Shown: in pieces, positions 1 to 10,241 of the stretch | Layout: every line of letters begins with the position of its first letter | How positions within the stretch are numbered: the stretch's first letter is position 1 | Source of the DNA: Flectonema sp. DT1601 | Taxonomy: Eukaryota; Euglenozoa; Diplonemea; Diplonemida; Diplonemidae | DNA length: 64,000 nucleotides | Assembly: GCA_964019425.1 (NCBI GenBank) | Contig: OZ025786.1 | Span: 1,302,001-1,366,000 of the forward strand | Direction of reading: 5' to 3' | The notes under the pieces: generated by a model | Seen by the model: the letters and a program-made list of their open reading frames with translations, nothing else | The model's database searches: none | Told to the model about the DNA's origin: nothing | Translations under genes and position numbers: made by a program

Positions 1-3000
1 ATGTGAGTAGTATCCATCAAAGGACCTCATCACAGAGGAGTTGGTTACGAGAACTGTTTTTTCTTTTGATAGTATTTCTCTGACAGCCATGTCCACAGTT
101 GAGAACAAGTGTAGAGAATCATCAAACAAGCAAACAATTATTAATTTCGGATCCCTGTTTTCAGCAGACGACAACTCAAATTCCAATTCCTCTTTTGTTT
201 TAACGGCACCAACATCTATCAATACGATGTCCCTATCTTTACTTTGAAAGAGATATTCACTTTGATCAACTGTCACATGCATTGGTCCCCCAAGACTCAA
301 AACCATATCAAGACTGGTATGGGATACGTCTAAGGGAACACCAAAACAGTGCCTCAAAGACTTTTTTGCTTCGTCTGCTGAACCACAAACTGAAAGTAAC
401 ATTGCCAGCTGTTCATCAGCTGGTGGATCTGTGCATATTAATTCATCATCAAGCTTACCAAGTCCGTGACAATGACCGCGGACCTTCCCTTCCTCAATAA
501 CCCAATTCTTCAGAGCAGTCGATCCATCATCGGCCACGAAGAAACAGTGCTTCTGAAATCTGTTTAAAAGCGGTGGTGGAAAAGCATGATACGCATCCCA
601 GCGATTCGCAAGCAACAATAGTTTGAAGTTTTTGTGAACCGAAACTTTTATTTTAGTCCTTCCAAGACCAATGTCTACCAACTGTTGACCATCGAATTCA
701 GTAAAGTGTTTATTAAATAAATCATAAAGACTTTCATAAGAAGTGTTCGCATTTAATAAAACTAATCCACGACCGCTGTTTAAGATTGGTCGGATTCTTG
801 ATATCAACTTCTTTGTGTACTCGAGGTCTGAATCTCTTGAGAACCCACTTCCTGAAACAACTTCAAACCCGTCGGGAAGCAGTTTTTCTAGTTCAGGTTT
901 TAAGTAAGAAAGTGTCGACGAAATATTCGACGACACAATCAGTGGAAACCTTCCGTTGTCGATGTCTTGGAATGAACTTGAGATTTCAGTTTGAGAGAGA
1001 GTAAAATTAAATGCCCGGATTGGGATTCCCATTTTAGATTCGAATATCTTATCCACCGCCAACTGAGGAGTTCTAGGAAGTCCTGAAAAGTTCTTATGAA
1101 CAATAGTTCGAATACAATGAGGAACTGGATCAGGTAGTGAAACAATCATCTTCACGCAGTTGTAGAAATCTCTCAAAGCGTAGAATGCTCCTTCTGGAAA
1201 TTCTTTCATTCCTCTCATGAATTCAGCGGCTTCCTTAAATCCAATGGAAAGACCAGTTAAGAACTTCTCCAACACTTGATGACTACTTCCAGCAAATAAC
1301 TTCGCAGTTTCTAATAAAACTTCATCTGATGGCATACTACGAGTTAAGAACAGACCTCGATTCATCTTTGCTGGATCAATATTCCAATTTGAAGTCAGGA
1401 TGCAGGGACGTTCTTCTTCATCAAACTTCTCATGAAGAAGTTTCAACGGCATTTCTGGACTCATTTCAGCGAGACCTGCTTCTTCCAGAACGACGACGTC
1501 GTTTTTGTTTCGAGAGCAATCATCAAAATGGTCAGACAAATCTTTTGCCGTCGTATGAGGAGAACACTGTAGAACTCTTAATGTTGCTTCTGGTAGTTTT
1601 CGAAATAAAGAATTCTGACTCGCAATCCCAATCATCACCTCAGAGACAATACTTTTTGATAAAGACTTACTGGTACCAGGAGGTCCGATAATAAAGACTG
1701 GAATCTTAAGAGTAATTCCAACAATCATCATAAACACATTATCTCTAAGAGCATCATTCAGAACTATACCTTTCGGTAGTTTAATGCATTCCATGAAACG
1801 ATTCTGAACTTGTAGGACGGTACTCTCAAAAGTATCTCCGAGTTTTGAGTAAAGACCGCTTCTGTTATTTAATTTAGAAACATAAACAACATGAATTGCG
1901 ACCATACTCGCTGAATCTGATGTCATCCCTAACTCAGCACAAAGTGATCCCATGAATAACTTATACACAGATATGACTCGCGCCACGTCTCGAAAACTCA
2001 CAAAACGATAGTCGCTGTCGTCAGAGTATTTTATATAAGAGTGAGCAACTTTAACTAAATCAACGAAATAATAATTTACGATATTTTCTGATTCGATTGC
2101 TTCCTCAATAGACTGACACATAATCTCTTGATCCATGTCAGGGAACTTTATACAATATTGTTTAAGTGTTTCAGGTAAACTGTGAACTCGATAAACCTTG
2201 TCCGCGAGATTTGTTGAATTCCCTGACAACACTTGTAATCCCTGATGACGATATCTCTCTAGTTCTTTATTTGTTCGTTTACGATCAGGGTTGATCGCAC
2301 CAATAAAGGTTACGTTCTCGAACAAACCGTTTGTTGCCAACGACTTACCGTCAACACGAAAATCACAAATCGCTTCTTTAAGAAGATCAACTGCAGAAGT
2401 TGTGTTCATCTCGTCCAGGAATATCAAAGTCTTCTTTCTTTTTGTTTTATCTTTCGTACTTCGGTATCTGTTGTGTGCCTTCTCAATTACCTTCAGTAAC
2501 ATTTCTTTAATTCGAAACATATCATATCCACCATGAATAGTAATCACTTCCAGAGATAAGTTACGAAGAGCACACCAACACTTTACTAAATAAGTTTTTC
2601 CACAACCCGTCTCACCCTCCAATATGATAGGAATACGTGCTGTGTACCAAGTGTCTAACTGAACCATTAAATCAGCGAGTTCGCGAGTCCATGTAAAAGA
2701 CTCATAGCCAATCGGAGTAGAACGGTTTCTGTATTCATCAATAATTGAATTGTCCAAGTTTAAGAAAGGATAGGTTTGAGTATTGTTTACTTTCGTAATC
2801 CTTTTTATGATATTCGGTTCTGCTGCACGACTGCCATTCGTACGATAAAAAGCTGAGAGTGTCGCCCACTGCGTCATGGGCATCGTACCAAGTCTTCTCA
2901 TAAGGTCATTTTTCTGTGACTTACTCACATCACGGAAGCTAACGTTGTCCCGATTCCAGGTTTTGAGATCGACTACTTCTTTGTTAAATAAATTAAGCAA

Positions 3001-6000
3001 CTCTGTGCTACGTTGTATTTCAATAGTAATTGGCTGGTTGAAAGTGTGAGCCTTTGATTCACCGTCAACTAGAGACTTGAGAATTATAATTTGAAAAAGC
3101 AGCCTATCCACATCAGACTTGTTGATGACTGCATCTCCAATTCTAATTACTAAGTTTTGCTTTCTTGTGCATTGCATACCTACAAAAGCGTATTCAACCT
3201 TGTCACCGTTTACAGTGACTACCCTACGAGGTCGGTCTCCCAAAGACTTTTTGATGAAGCGAGTCTTTCCACAACCAGCATCACCTACAATGCAACAAGC
3301 ATTGACAGTTGGCAGCGTTGTGTTTTTAATATTCAGGATTTCGAAAAAATCATTCTTAGGTTCGATAACATCAGCGAAGAGTAAACAAACATCAGTTGCA
3401 ACATCCTCCACGGTCTTCATTAGAAGTTTTTGAAGAGAATACGTCAAGTGACTGATGTTGGTGCAGGCATACACAACTTTAGGGAATAGATTGATTCTTC
3501 TGATAAAAAGATTCACATCTTCTTCCGTTGTAGTTCGGTGTCCCAACAACATCGACCATCGTGAAGGCAGAACTTTAGTTAGACTCACATAACCTTGAAC
3601 AATAGTAGCATACGGACAGCTAGTTCCCTCTAGTCGAACGTGAAAGGCTCCCGGTCGTGTGTGTGATGAAGCACGGGGAGCTCCGTATGCGCCAGGACAT
3701 TCTTCTGCTGTAGATAATAAAGGAGACCAGTAATTGTCTTTAGATCTCAGAACTGCCATCGGTACATTCGCGAGAACTGGATTTCGTTTTTGCCTCACCA
3801 GAAGACTTTTATTCCAAGTTTGTAATTCAATCTTCCATTCTTCTTCCAAATTACGAAGCTCAGCTGTTGTATCAACAGAGTACTCTTTGTAATCATAGAT
3901 GTTCCATGTGCCTGACTTCCTGGTGTTGATGAAGGTAGTTGCGGCACTCTTTGCGGCTTTGAAAAGGCTATTTGCCAGTTTTCTGTTTTCCAGATGCCCT
4001 CCTTCTAAATTTGTGAACCCAAAGTTCACAGTCGTCATAAATTCCTCCCACTCTGTAAAACTCATTTCGAAATCGTTATCGGGAAACCTTCCCGTTAAAT
4101 AAAGAACATCGTTGATTGCGAGGCTTAATTCAGAATCAACCTCTGTTTTAATAAAAACACGGGAGTTGGAAACGATGGACAGTTTTCGCATGTCTCTCCC
4201 TCCATCATTTTTCAAATCAGCGACAAGAACTTTAATAGCAGGAAGGTTTTCAACTAATTTGGAGCTCACTTCTGGTAAGTCAGCCAGTGATTCCGATACT
4301 CTGTACTGGTGAGCTTTACTCAACTCTCTTATTATGTGTTGCAGCTTTGGATCGTGAGTGGTGTGGTCTAACGCAACAGGAACGAAATTGATGAAATTTC
4401 TTCTATCAGGAAACATTGACCTCAGCAAGTCAATAACTGGCTTCAACATCCTCTTAGTAGTGTATTTGTTAGCATTACGGCGATCAAAGCCAGCTGCTGT
4501 GAACCCATCGATTAATGCTTGCAGCCCCATGACTGGAAGATCACAAGGTTCCTGATAAGGAAAAAAACTAAATCCATGTGATATATGCATCCAGTCTCTG
4601 ATTGCTCCGATGCAAGATAAGTTTTCCGCATGCTTTAAAAGGACAGGTATATTATCATTGTTCCCACCTAGTACGGTTGTAACTAATTCCAACACATCTT
4701 TCTCAATCCATTTCACGTTATCCTTTTGAATAATTATGTTATCCGGTGCGCCAGATAGGAATAATCGTTTTATTTCAAGAAGAATGGAGCGTACCCTTAC
4801 AGCACTTGAATTTACGTCTCCTTCACTTTGTAAGAAAGGAAAGAGTTGATTCCTTTTCTCAAGTGACATTGTATCCAATAAAGGCATACCCTTTAAGATA
4901 TCCCACCAGCTGATGTATTCCCAGAACTCACTATCGGTTTTCTTGAGTTCTTTGAAAGATGGCTGAGATGTTATCACCTTGTGAGAAGTAACCAAATGAT
5001 CGCTGATTCGAGAAGCAATCTTCTTTGGGAGTTTAACAACTTTCAGAAACGAATTATATAGAATTCGTTTGTTTTCAATATTTTTCCGAATTGCATGCCA
5101 TGCAGCTACCTCCTTGTTGAATGCATCCCAGTCATATGGCTGTTCAAGTTTGTCGTAAAGCTCTTCCTCAAGTTGTAGTTCGAATAGGTTTGGGATGTCA
5201 CGGGACTCTCTGTTAATTACTTTCTCAATTCTTTTTATTAAAATATTTGTAAGCTCACCAATAAGATTTGTAATTGTCAATAATATCTCATCAGTTAGAT
5301 ATAATCCGTCCTCGGTAGGAACACTCTTCGATTCTTTATTCTGTGTCACTACATTGGTGTGATTCTTTATAAACTTTTCATAAATTGAGACAGCTGTTAT
5401 CATCGACATTCCATTTGATCGCGTCTCCGGTGATTTCAAAGACATGATCAGAACGTGAGGAATGTATTTGTAAAGCACACGATTCGTCTGCGCAGCATTT
5501 AGAAATAGTGATCGAGACTGACTGACAAGTGAAACAATAAATTTAACATCAATAGCCCAAGGTTCCAAACTATTCTCTTCAAGAGATTGGATCAGACTTT
5601 CGATTGGTGGCATTAAGTTTGCGACATCAATAGAATGCTGTTTCCAGCAGTTGTGTATTTTTTCTAATTTCTGTTTCAGAACAGTAGATCTATCAAACAA
5701 AACTTTCAGTTGATTGGGAACATCTTTTGAGAAATTAAAGTACCCGACTAATAATTCGATCATCACATCAACGTTTACATGTTCTGAATTAATTAATATT
5801 GCAACCAATTCTAATAACTGCGTCTTGGACTTCTCATGTCCCTTCCCTTCAGTAATAAAATACCCTTCTGTAAGAGAAGTGATTACATCAGCATCAGTTG
5901 TTGATTTCATTACTTTACTGACACTACACAAAATAGGAATCATTACTTCACTCACTCTTAATTCCTTAAGTTGGTATCTTGATAATTCACAAGATGACAT

Positions 6001-6747
6001 AATTAACAATACAGGAATCAGAAGTGGATACCGCACCGATAATTCTCCAAAGTGATGTTCTGGGATTCCTTCGAATGAAAAGAATCCTTCTCCGTAATCA
6101 ATCGGAATCTTTAACATCGTCATGCACTCTTCTTTATTCATCGGAATACGAGAAGACGACGACTTATGACTAGCACAGAGAAACAAGATGTGTAAGTTTC
6201 TGTACTGGTGAAGCTCTTCTAATTGTGGAATAGTAGCAGCTCGTTGTGACAGAAGAATAATTACTTCCGGCGGATAAGATGCATTTTTAAAGTACTCCAA
6301 GAAACTCCAAAGTGAAAGATTTGATTTCAGCAGTCCCAGTTCGAGGGTGTTTTCTGGAATATCTCTTTCACATGATAAGCTTTGAGACAGACAACGTGCC
6401 ACTTCTTGTTCATCCCAAGAAGTCAGCGACTTTATAATACGCAATCGCGCATTGGCGTTGTTAACGACACCCTCAACAGCGTCTTCACTGAGACCTCGAC
6501 AGTCTAAAAACATTTTCATGTTTTGTGGAAATGATACCTTGCGAGTCTTTGTTTTCCTTTTTTTACCATCCCCATCTGTCACCTCATAGTGAATGTTGAG
6601 TTCAGCAAGTGGTTCGGTCTTAATATCAGCATTCAGAGTGTAACGCATACACTGCAAGGATACCCTTCTTGTTTGTGTACCGACCTCCATTATAAGAATG
6701 CATTCTTTTATAATGGTGTTCTCATCCTTACCCAGCTGGACTCTCAT
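1..6747 (-). CDS. RNF213/mysterin-like giant AAA+ protein, 3' end outside window
   Basis: One reading frame stays open for 2,249 codons from ATG at 6747 to the window edge, with an in-frame TAA directly before the ATG and no intron. Walker A motifs are visible at about residues 1155-1162 (GDAGCGKT), 1378-1385 (GETGCGKT) and 1688-1695 (GPPGTSKS). A Walker B-like LIFLDEMN lies near 1441-1448. Strings such as VVVLEEAGLAEMSPEMPLK, TSNWNIDPAKMNRG and KVYRVHSLPETL match what I know of the AAA+ core of vertebrate RNF213 (mysterin), a dynein-like ATPase and ubiquitin ligase acting on lipid droplets and intracellular pathogens. The first 1,150 residues would be the stalk; any RING or RZ finger would lie off the left edge. 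Family assignment is strong. Ligase function here is inference, because the E3 part is not seen. Confidence 0.9.
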   Translation of the reverse strand, partial: MRVQLGKDENTIIKECILIMEVGTQTRRVSLQCMRYTLNADIKTEPLAELNIHYEVTDGDGKKRKTKTRKVSFPQNMKMFLDCRGLSEDAVEGVVNNANARLRIIKSLTSWDEQEVARCLSQSLSCERDIPENTLELGLLKSNLSLWSFLEYFKNASYPPEVIILLSQRAATIPQLEELHQYRNLHILFLCASHKSSSSRIPMNKEECMTMLKIPIDYGEGFFSFEGIPEHHFGELSVRYPLLIPVLLIMSSCELSRYQLKELRVSEVMIPILCSVSKVMKSTTDADVITSLTEGYFITEGKGHEKSKTQLLELVAILINSEHVNVDVMIELLVGYFNFSKDVPNQLKVLFDRSTVLKQKLEKIHNCWKQHSIDVANLMPPIESLIQSLEENSLEPWAIDVKFIVSLVSQSRSLFLNAAQTNRVLYKYIPHVLIMSLKSPETRSNGMSMITAVSIYEKFIKNHTNVVTQNKESKSVPTEDGLYLTDEILLTITNLIGELTNILIKRIEKVINRESRDIPNLFELQLEEELYDKLEQPYDWDAFNKEVAAWHAIRKNIENKRILYNSFLKVVKLPKKIASRISDHLVTSHKVITSQPSFKELKKTDSEFWEYISWWDILKGMPLLDTMSLEKRNQLFPFLQSEGDVNSSAVRVRSILLEIKRLFLSGAPDNIIIQKDNVKWIEKDVLELVTTVLGGNNDNIPVLLKHAENLSCIGAIRDWMHISHGFSFFPYQEPCDLPVMGLQALIDGFTAAGFDRRNANKYTTKRMLKPVIDLLRSMFPDRRNFINFVPVALDHTTHDPKLQHIIRELSKAHQYRVSESLADLPEVSSKLVENLPAIKVLVADLKNDGGRDMRKLSIVSNSRVFIKTEVDSELSLAINDVLYLTGRFPDNDFEMSFTEWEEFMTTVNFGFTNLEGGHLENRKLANSLFKAAKSAATTFINTRKSGTWNIYDYKEYSVDTTAELRNLEEEWKIELQTWNKSLLVRQKRNPVLANVPMAVLRSKDNYWSPLLSTAEECPGAYGAPRASSHTRPGAFHVRLEGTSCPYATIVQGYVSLTKVLPSRWSMLLGHRTTTEEDVNLFIRRINLFPKVVYACTNISHLTYSLQKLLMKTVEDVATDVCLLFADVIEPKNDFFEILNIKNTTLPTVNACCIVGDAGCGKTRFIKKSLGDRPRRVVTVNGDKVEYAFVGMQCTRKQNLVIRIGDAVINKSDVDRLLFQIIILKSLVDGESKAHTFNQPITIEIQRSTELLNLFNKEVVDLKTWNRDNVSFRDVSKSQKNDLMRRLGTMPMTQWATLSAFYRTNGSRAAEPNIIKRITKVNNTQTYPFLNLDNSIIDEYRNRSTPIGYESFTWTRELADLMVQLDTWYTARIPIILEGETGCGKTYLVKCWCALRNLSLEVITIHGGYDMFRIKEMLLKVIEKAHNRYRSTKDKTKRKKTLIFLDEMNTTSAVDLLKEAICDFRVDGKSLATNGLFENVTFIGAINPDRKRTNKELERYRHQGLQVLSGNSTNLADKVYRVHSLPETLKQYCIKFPDMDQEIMCQSIEEAIESENIVNYYFVDLVKVAHSYIKYSDDSDYRFVSFRDVARVISVYKLFMGSLCAELGMTSDSASMVAIHVVYVSKLNNRSGLYSKLGDTFESTVLQVQNRFMECIKLPKGIVLNDALRDNVFMMIVGITLKIPVFIIGPPGTSKSLSKSIVSEVMIGIASQNSLFRKLPEATLRVLQCSPHTTAKDLSDHFDDCSRNKNDVVVLEEAGLAEMSPEMPLKLLHEKFDEEERPCILTSNWNIDPAKMNRGLFLTRSMPSDEVLLETAKLFAGSSHQVLEKFLTGLSIGFKEAAEFMRGMKEFPEGAFYALRDFYNCVKMIVSLPDPVPHCIRTIVHKNFSGLPRTPQLAVDKIFESKMGIPIRAFNFTLSQTEISSSFQDIDNGRFPLIVSSNISSTLSYLKPELEKLLPDGFEVVSGSGFSRDSDLEYTKKLISRIRPILNSGRGLVLLNANTSYESLYDLFNKHFTEFDGQQLVDIGLGRTKIKVSVHKNFKLLLLANRWDAYHAFPPPLLNRFQKHCFFVADDGSTALKNWVIEEGKVRGHCHGLGKLDDELICTDPPADEQLAMLLSVCGSADEAKKSLRHCFGVPLDVSHTSLDMVLSLGGPMHVTVDQSEYLFQSKDRDIVLIDVGAVKTKEELEFELSSAENRDPKLIIVCLFDDSLHLFSTVDMAVREILSKEKTVLVTNSSVMRSFDGYYSH

Positions 6748-7354
6748 TTATTGAACACGTTGATTACGTTGTTGTTATATATTTTCCTGTTTAAGAAGTA
6801 GTCTTTGTATTAAAGAAGTGGTCGCAAAGTAAATCACAAAACATTATAATCGCTTATCGTTCATATAAAGCAAGAATTCATCTTGTTGTTTTAAAGTCTT
6901 GGAGTTTTACTCAACCAGTCGGAGGGGGTAATTTGATACTGCATTCTTAAGCTCAAAAGTAACAACAATTTCTCAGACAATCTTGACTGTCAGCGGCAGC
7001 GTAGTAAATGACTGCAAATAAATAAATAATACCACTGGAGCGCCACTTGCCTATGGTACCGTAACAGCTTTTTATAAAACTCATGAGTACTTAATTAATA
7101 ATTATTGTCTTGAAAATTAACCATAGAAAAAGACGAACACAGGGGGAAGAGTAACCTGATGGAATGAAGAAAGATGGCTTAAGCCTATACGGATACACTC
7201 TCTCATACTCCATACTGCTGAACCTGCTGAGGTGTGAGTGAAACTTATCTCATCTTACTACTTCCGTATTTCTGTGAATTCACCGAACAGAACTTATAAC
7301 TGAGATTCATAATAATACGAACTAAACGATGTTATAAATAGTACACAGTTTCTA
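6748..7354. other. intergenic region upstream of the RNF213-like gene
   Basis: About 600 bases lie between the start of the RNF213-like gene and the stop of the next minus-strand gene. I see no reading frame with recognisable homology, no repeat shared with the rest of the window and no RNA gene. It presumably holds the promoter of the RNF213-like gene and the 3' untranslated part of the YbjQ gene, but no motif is clear enough to mark. Confidence 0.5.
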
Positions 7355-7897
7355 TTACACTGGATCAACAGAACAAGGATTAATATTTATTACAGATCCA
7401 CGCTGATGTTTTGAAGCGAGGAGATGTCTCCTTCGTGACCCGCGTTGCTTTCTAACTCGATTCTTTGCATCAGGTGCTGATGGATCACTCTTTTCAAGAA
7501 TGACGGCGGTACCAGAGACATGTGTAAAATAAAAAGCTGAAGACGGAATAAGCAATTTCGGGAAGAATGGCAATCGTCTGACCCATGTAGTTGAGATTTG
7601 TTCTCTAAAGTTCAGAACGGCATTGCCTCCGCGAGATTCTGCCTCAGCCAGTGCTCTGGCGGTAGCTCTTCGAATCGAATCATTCATTCTGTGTTTGGCT
7701 TGTTCCATTGGCCCCCCAACAACATTAGCAATAGAGCTCTTTATATCGCTATACCCACCACCACAGACACAACTACTGCCTGTGACAGTTCCTAATTCTT
7801 TAGAAATGCTGTACCCCACGAAGTTAGCCCTGTTTGTCAGTAGTAACCTACTTAAGTGTCGCATGTTGAAAACCCTGTTGAGCGTACCGGAATTCAT
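7355..7897 (-). CDS. YbjQ/UPF0145 family protein
   Basis: This is a 180-residue protein. Residues about 28-136 fit the YbjQ/UPF0145 pattern: GYSISKELGTVTG, then a spacer ending in IVGG-like NVVGG, a helix with EQAKHRMNDSIRRATARALAEAE, GGNAVLNFREQIS, and the closing VSGTAVILE strand. The family is a small heavy-metal-binding-like pentamer-forming domain of unclear role, best known from bacteria. The first 25 residues are rich in Arg and Leu and lack acidic residues, so a targeting peptide is possible. The last 40 residues are a basic tail (RKQRGSRRRH) beyond the usual length of about 105. It lies between two other minus-strand genes, 607 and 417 bases away. Domain call is good; cellular role unknown. 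Confidence 0.8.
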   Translation of the reverse strand: MNSGTLNRVFNMRHLSRLLLTNRANFVGYSISKELGTVTGSSCVCGGGYSDIKSSIANVVGGPMEQAKHRMNDSIRRATARALAEAESRGGNAVLNFREQISTTWVRRLPFFPKLLIPSSAFYFTHVSGTAVILEKSDPSAPDAKNRVRKQRGSRRRHLLASKHQRGSVININPCSVDPV

Positions 7898-8314
7898 GAG
7901 TAGGTACGGTTGATTTTAAATTTTAAAAAAAAGGGAAGCCAACATCACATTTTTTTTTTATTTGCGCAACTGGTACGAAACTTGTTGTGTCTGTAGAATT
8001 GGTTAAATCACGCAATATGATTCTCAGTTCGAACAATAAGTTTTTCGTAGGTATAAAAAATAAATCATACATGCTGCCCTCCCCCTCCACTATCCATTTT
8101 ACCTCTTAAAACAGACGGAAAATAAGAATGTGTGACAAGGCTTTAAAAAAAAAAAATTTCAATTTTCAACTTTCACAGTACTGGATGACGCGTTTGTCAA
8201 CAACGCCCTACTTGCTAATAACAATAAAAAAAAGGAATACAAAGCAGTGACCAATGAGAGATTTATTCAATTTCTTTAAATGTGATGAACAATAAAACAA
8301 TGACAAGAAAAGAC
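7898..8314. other. intergenic region between YbjQ and hnRNP L-like genes
   Basis: About 420 AT-rich bases hold the 3' flank of the hnRNP L-like gene and the 5' flank of the YbjQ gene. Apart from a candidate polyadenylation signal, nothing else is recognisable. Confidence 0.5.
8262..8267 (-). promoter_or_regulatory. candidate polyadenylation signal AATAAA
   Basis: On the minus strand AATAAA lies about 48 bases after the stop codon of the hnRNP L-like gene, the expected place for a cleavage and polyadenylation signal. In AT-rich DNA this hexamer is common, so the support is position only. Confidence 0.4.
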
Positions 8315-9742
8315 CTACAACTCCATTTCGTCATTGATGCTGTGAAGTTGTTGCAAAACTGGAATCACATTCCTATTCGCAGATTGATAATTCTCAACTA
8401 TTGAAGAGTAACAAATATTACTCTGGTGGGATTCGAACTTGTTGAATGTCGCCATGACAGCTGGTTCACCCGTTGCGTTTCGATCCGAAAAACTGACATA
8501 CAAAAGATAACCAGTCGGACCTTCAACAAATGGGAGAGCTGTACCATGATACTTCAGCAGACATGATAAGGCAAAATCAGGTGAAGGAAAATCGAATATA
8601 AATCGATCTTCAGTACCAATTCCACATTGAGCACCAAGGGAATAAAAATAATTTACTAATAAGTGTCGAGTTCGGTCTGTGATGTATCCAAGAGGAAGTT
8701 CAGATACCAAAATACTTGATGAAACAGCGCAGTTCCATTCCAAACCTCGCAGGTCATTTGGAAATGAGAATCTATTCGGAGGAGGAAGTTGGTTAGAATG
8801 ATCCCAATAATGAGGATCATTCATTAATGGTGTTATTTGTAGTTCTGTTGCCTCACATGTCATAATTGATTCATAAATCATCAACTGATTGATCTTCGCA
8901 ATGACACTCGCTACTTCATCATAATTACCAAATTGAGCCAATGCCATCCTCACACCTTCAACTTCAATAAGTTGTAAATGAGAAACATTACTATAACAAC
9001 AAATAAGATTTCTAAGTACTGGAATAGTAAACAATTCAATTGGTATTCCCCCAATGCATACTACATTGCTGTGAAGTTGGTAGTCTCGTTGGAGGTTTGT
9101 TTTTCCTTGCACAAAGAATCCTCTTTTCTGACTATCCTCAAAATGTATTAATAAACTGCTATCAAGAATATATTTACCTGACAGTTGGGTTTTGCATTGG
9201 AAGGCTGCTGAGACTGTGTCCATAACAACCCAGCCATGAGATCCATCTTTTCGTCGTTCGATTCTTATTTTGAGTGGTCTACCACAGCGTCTAACAAGTC
9301 TTTCTAATACGTCTGCGTTAAACTTATTACCTGGATCAAGTACTACGGTAAAATATAAACAAGTTGGGATTCCTTTTACGGTGTTTACTTGTGGTGGATG
9401 TACTCGCATGAGTTCTGTAAAAATATTCGACGGTTGCTCTGCTCCAGTCATCGAGGTAATTTGATCTCCTGAATCAGAAATTACAACACCTCTCGCCTCT
9501 CCTTTAATCCCAAGTCGTATAACTTCCTTACGACCATCAATATGCATTCCTTCAAAGGCTCTCATACTTCTCAGACTGTCATTTTGTATCGTAGTCATCG
9601 CAGAAGCACAACATCCAACTGTACCAGGTCTCAATATTTTTATACTACTGCAATTTATACAATATGAGTCGAGTAATGCTCGGAGGTCTCGTTCAGTAAA
9701 ATCAGCTGGTAGACCACCAATAAACACTCTGGTATCTGACAT
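8315..9742 (-). CDS. PTB/hnRNP L-like RNA-binding protein with four RRMs
   Basis: A 475-residue protein with four RRM-like segments: RRM1 about 4-78 (RNP2-like VFIGGL), RRM2 about 128-202, RRM3 about 226-298 (RNP2-like VCIGGI), RRM4 about 341-419 (SILVSELPLGY). RRM2 is the best match to the PTB/hnRNP L group: a strand, then FNADVLERLVRRCGRPLKI, HGWVVMDTVSAA, and GKYILDSSLLIHF, corresponding to the family's TVDVLY, QAMVEF, SAQ.AK and CCTL elements. Four RRMs in about 480 residues is the usual family layout. RNP1 motifs are degenerate, as is common there. The family binds pyrimidine- or CA-rich RNA and regulates splicing, stability and translation. The gene has no intron. Exact orthology (PTB versus hnRNP L) is not resolved. 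Confidence 0.8.
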   Translation of the reverse strand: MSDTRVFIGGLPADFTERDLRALLDSYCINCSSIKILRPGTVGCCASAMTTIQNDSLRSMRAFEGMHIDGRKEVIRLGIKGEARGVVISDSGDQITSMTGAEQPSNIFTELMRVHPPQVNTVKGIPTCLYFTVVLDPGNKFNADVLERLVRRCGRPLKIRIERRKDGSHGWVVMDTVSAAFQCKTQLSGKYILDSSLLIHFEDSQKRGFFVQGKTNLQRDYQLHSNVVCIGGIPIELFTIPVLRNLICCYSNVSHLQLIEVEGVRMALAQFGNYDEVASVIAKINQLMIYESIMTCEATELQITPLMNDPHYWDHSNQLPPPNRFSFPNDLRGLEWNCAVSSSILVSELPLGYITDRTRHLLVNYFYSLGAQCGIGTEDRFIFDFPSPDFALSCLLKYHGTALPFVEGPTGYLLYVSFSDRNATGEPAVMATFNKFESHQSNICYSSIVENYQSANRNVIPVLQQLHSINDEMEL

Positions 9743-10241
9743 GTGTAGTGAATGCTACCTGGATAGATACTAAAGGAAATATATTTATTATGCATCTTGC
9801 ATCAGAAGCAGAACAACGTCTCGATCGGAAGGATCCCCTCCGCGAACAGAGATAAGCAACGAGCCTATGATAAAAAATTCCACGGGTTATTTTATACAAA
9901 GACCGTTTGCGGAAATGAAAAGCATCTCTCAAGCCATTGTGACCGCTTGTTTATGTTTGTTACAAAATTTATTTGTTGAAGAAGAAAGAACTATTTCTCC
10001 CCCCACCCCTAAAACTAATGAGACGCAAAGTAATTCTGTCTCATCTTTATCTCCGTTTCGTCATCTGTCTTATCACCGATTTCATCATCGACCTTAACAA
10101 CTATCTCATCAGAGTTAACTGCCACCTTGGCACCCAATTTAACTCTTGGTTTGTTTATTATGTCATCACCATGTGTTTCATCGAACAAAAAATGCAAATG
10201 ACTTCTCAACGACATCATCGGTCTGCGATGACAATTTTAAA
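9743..10241. other. intergenic region, divergent flank
   Basis: About 500 bases lie between the minus-strand hnRNP L-like gene and the plus-strand coiled-coil frame, so both promoters should be here. Short frames on both strands look incidental. No tRNA, repeat or motif is recognised. Confidence 0.45.

Noticed and set aside
41-6801. Plus-strand short frames across the first 6.8 kb
   Set aside because: They are antisense to the continuous RNF213-like frame on the minus strand.
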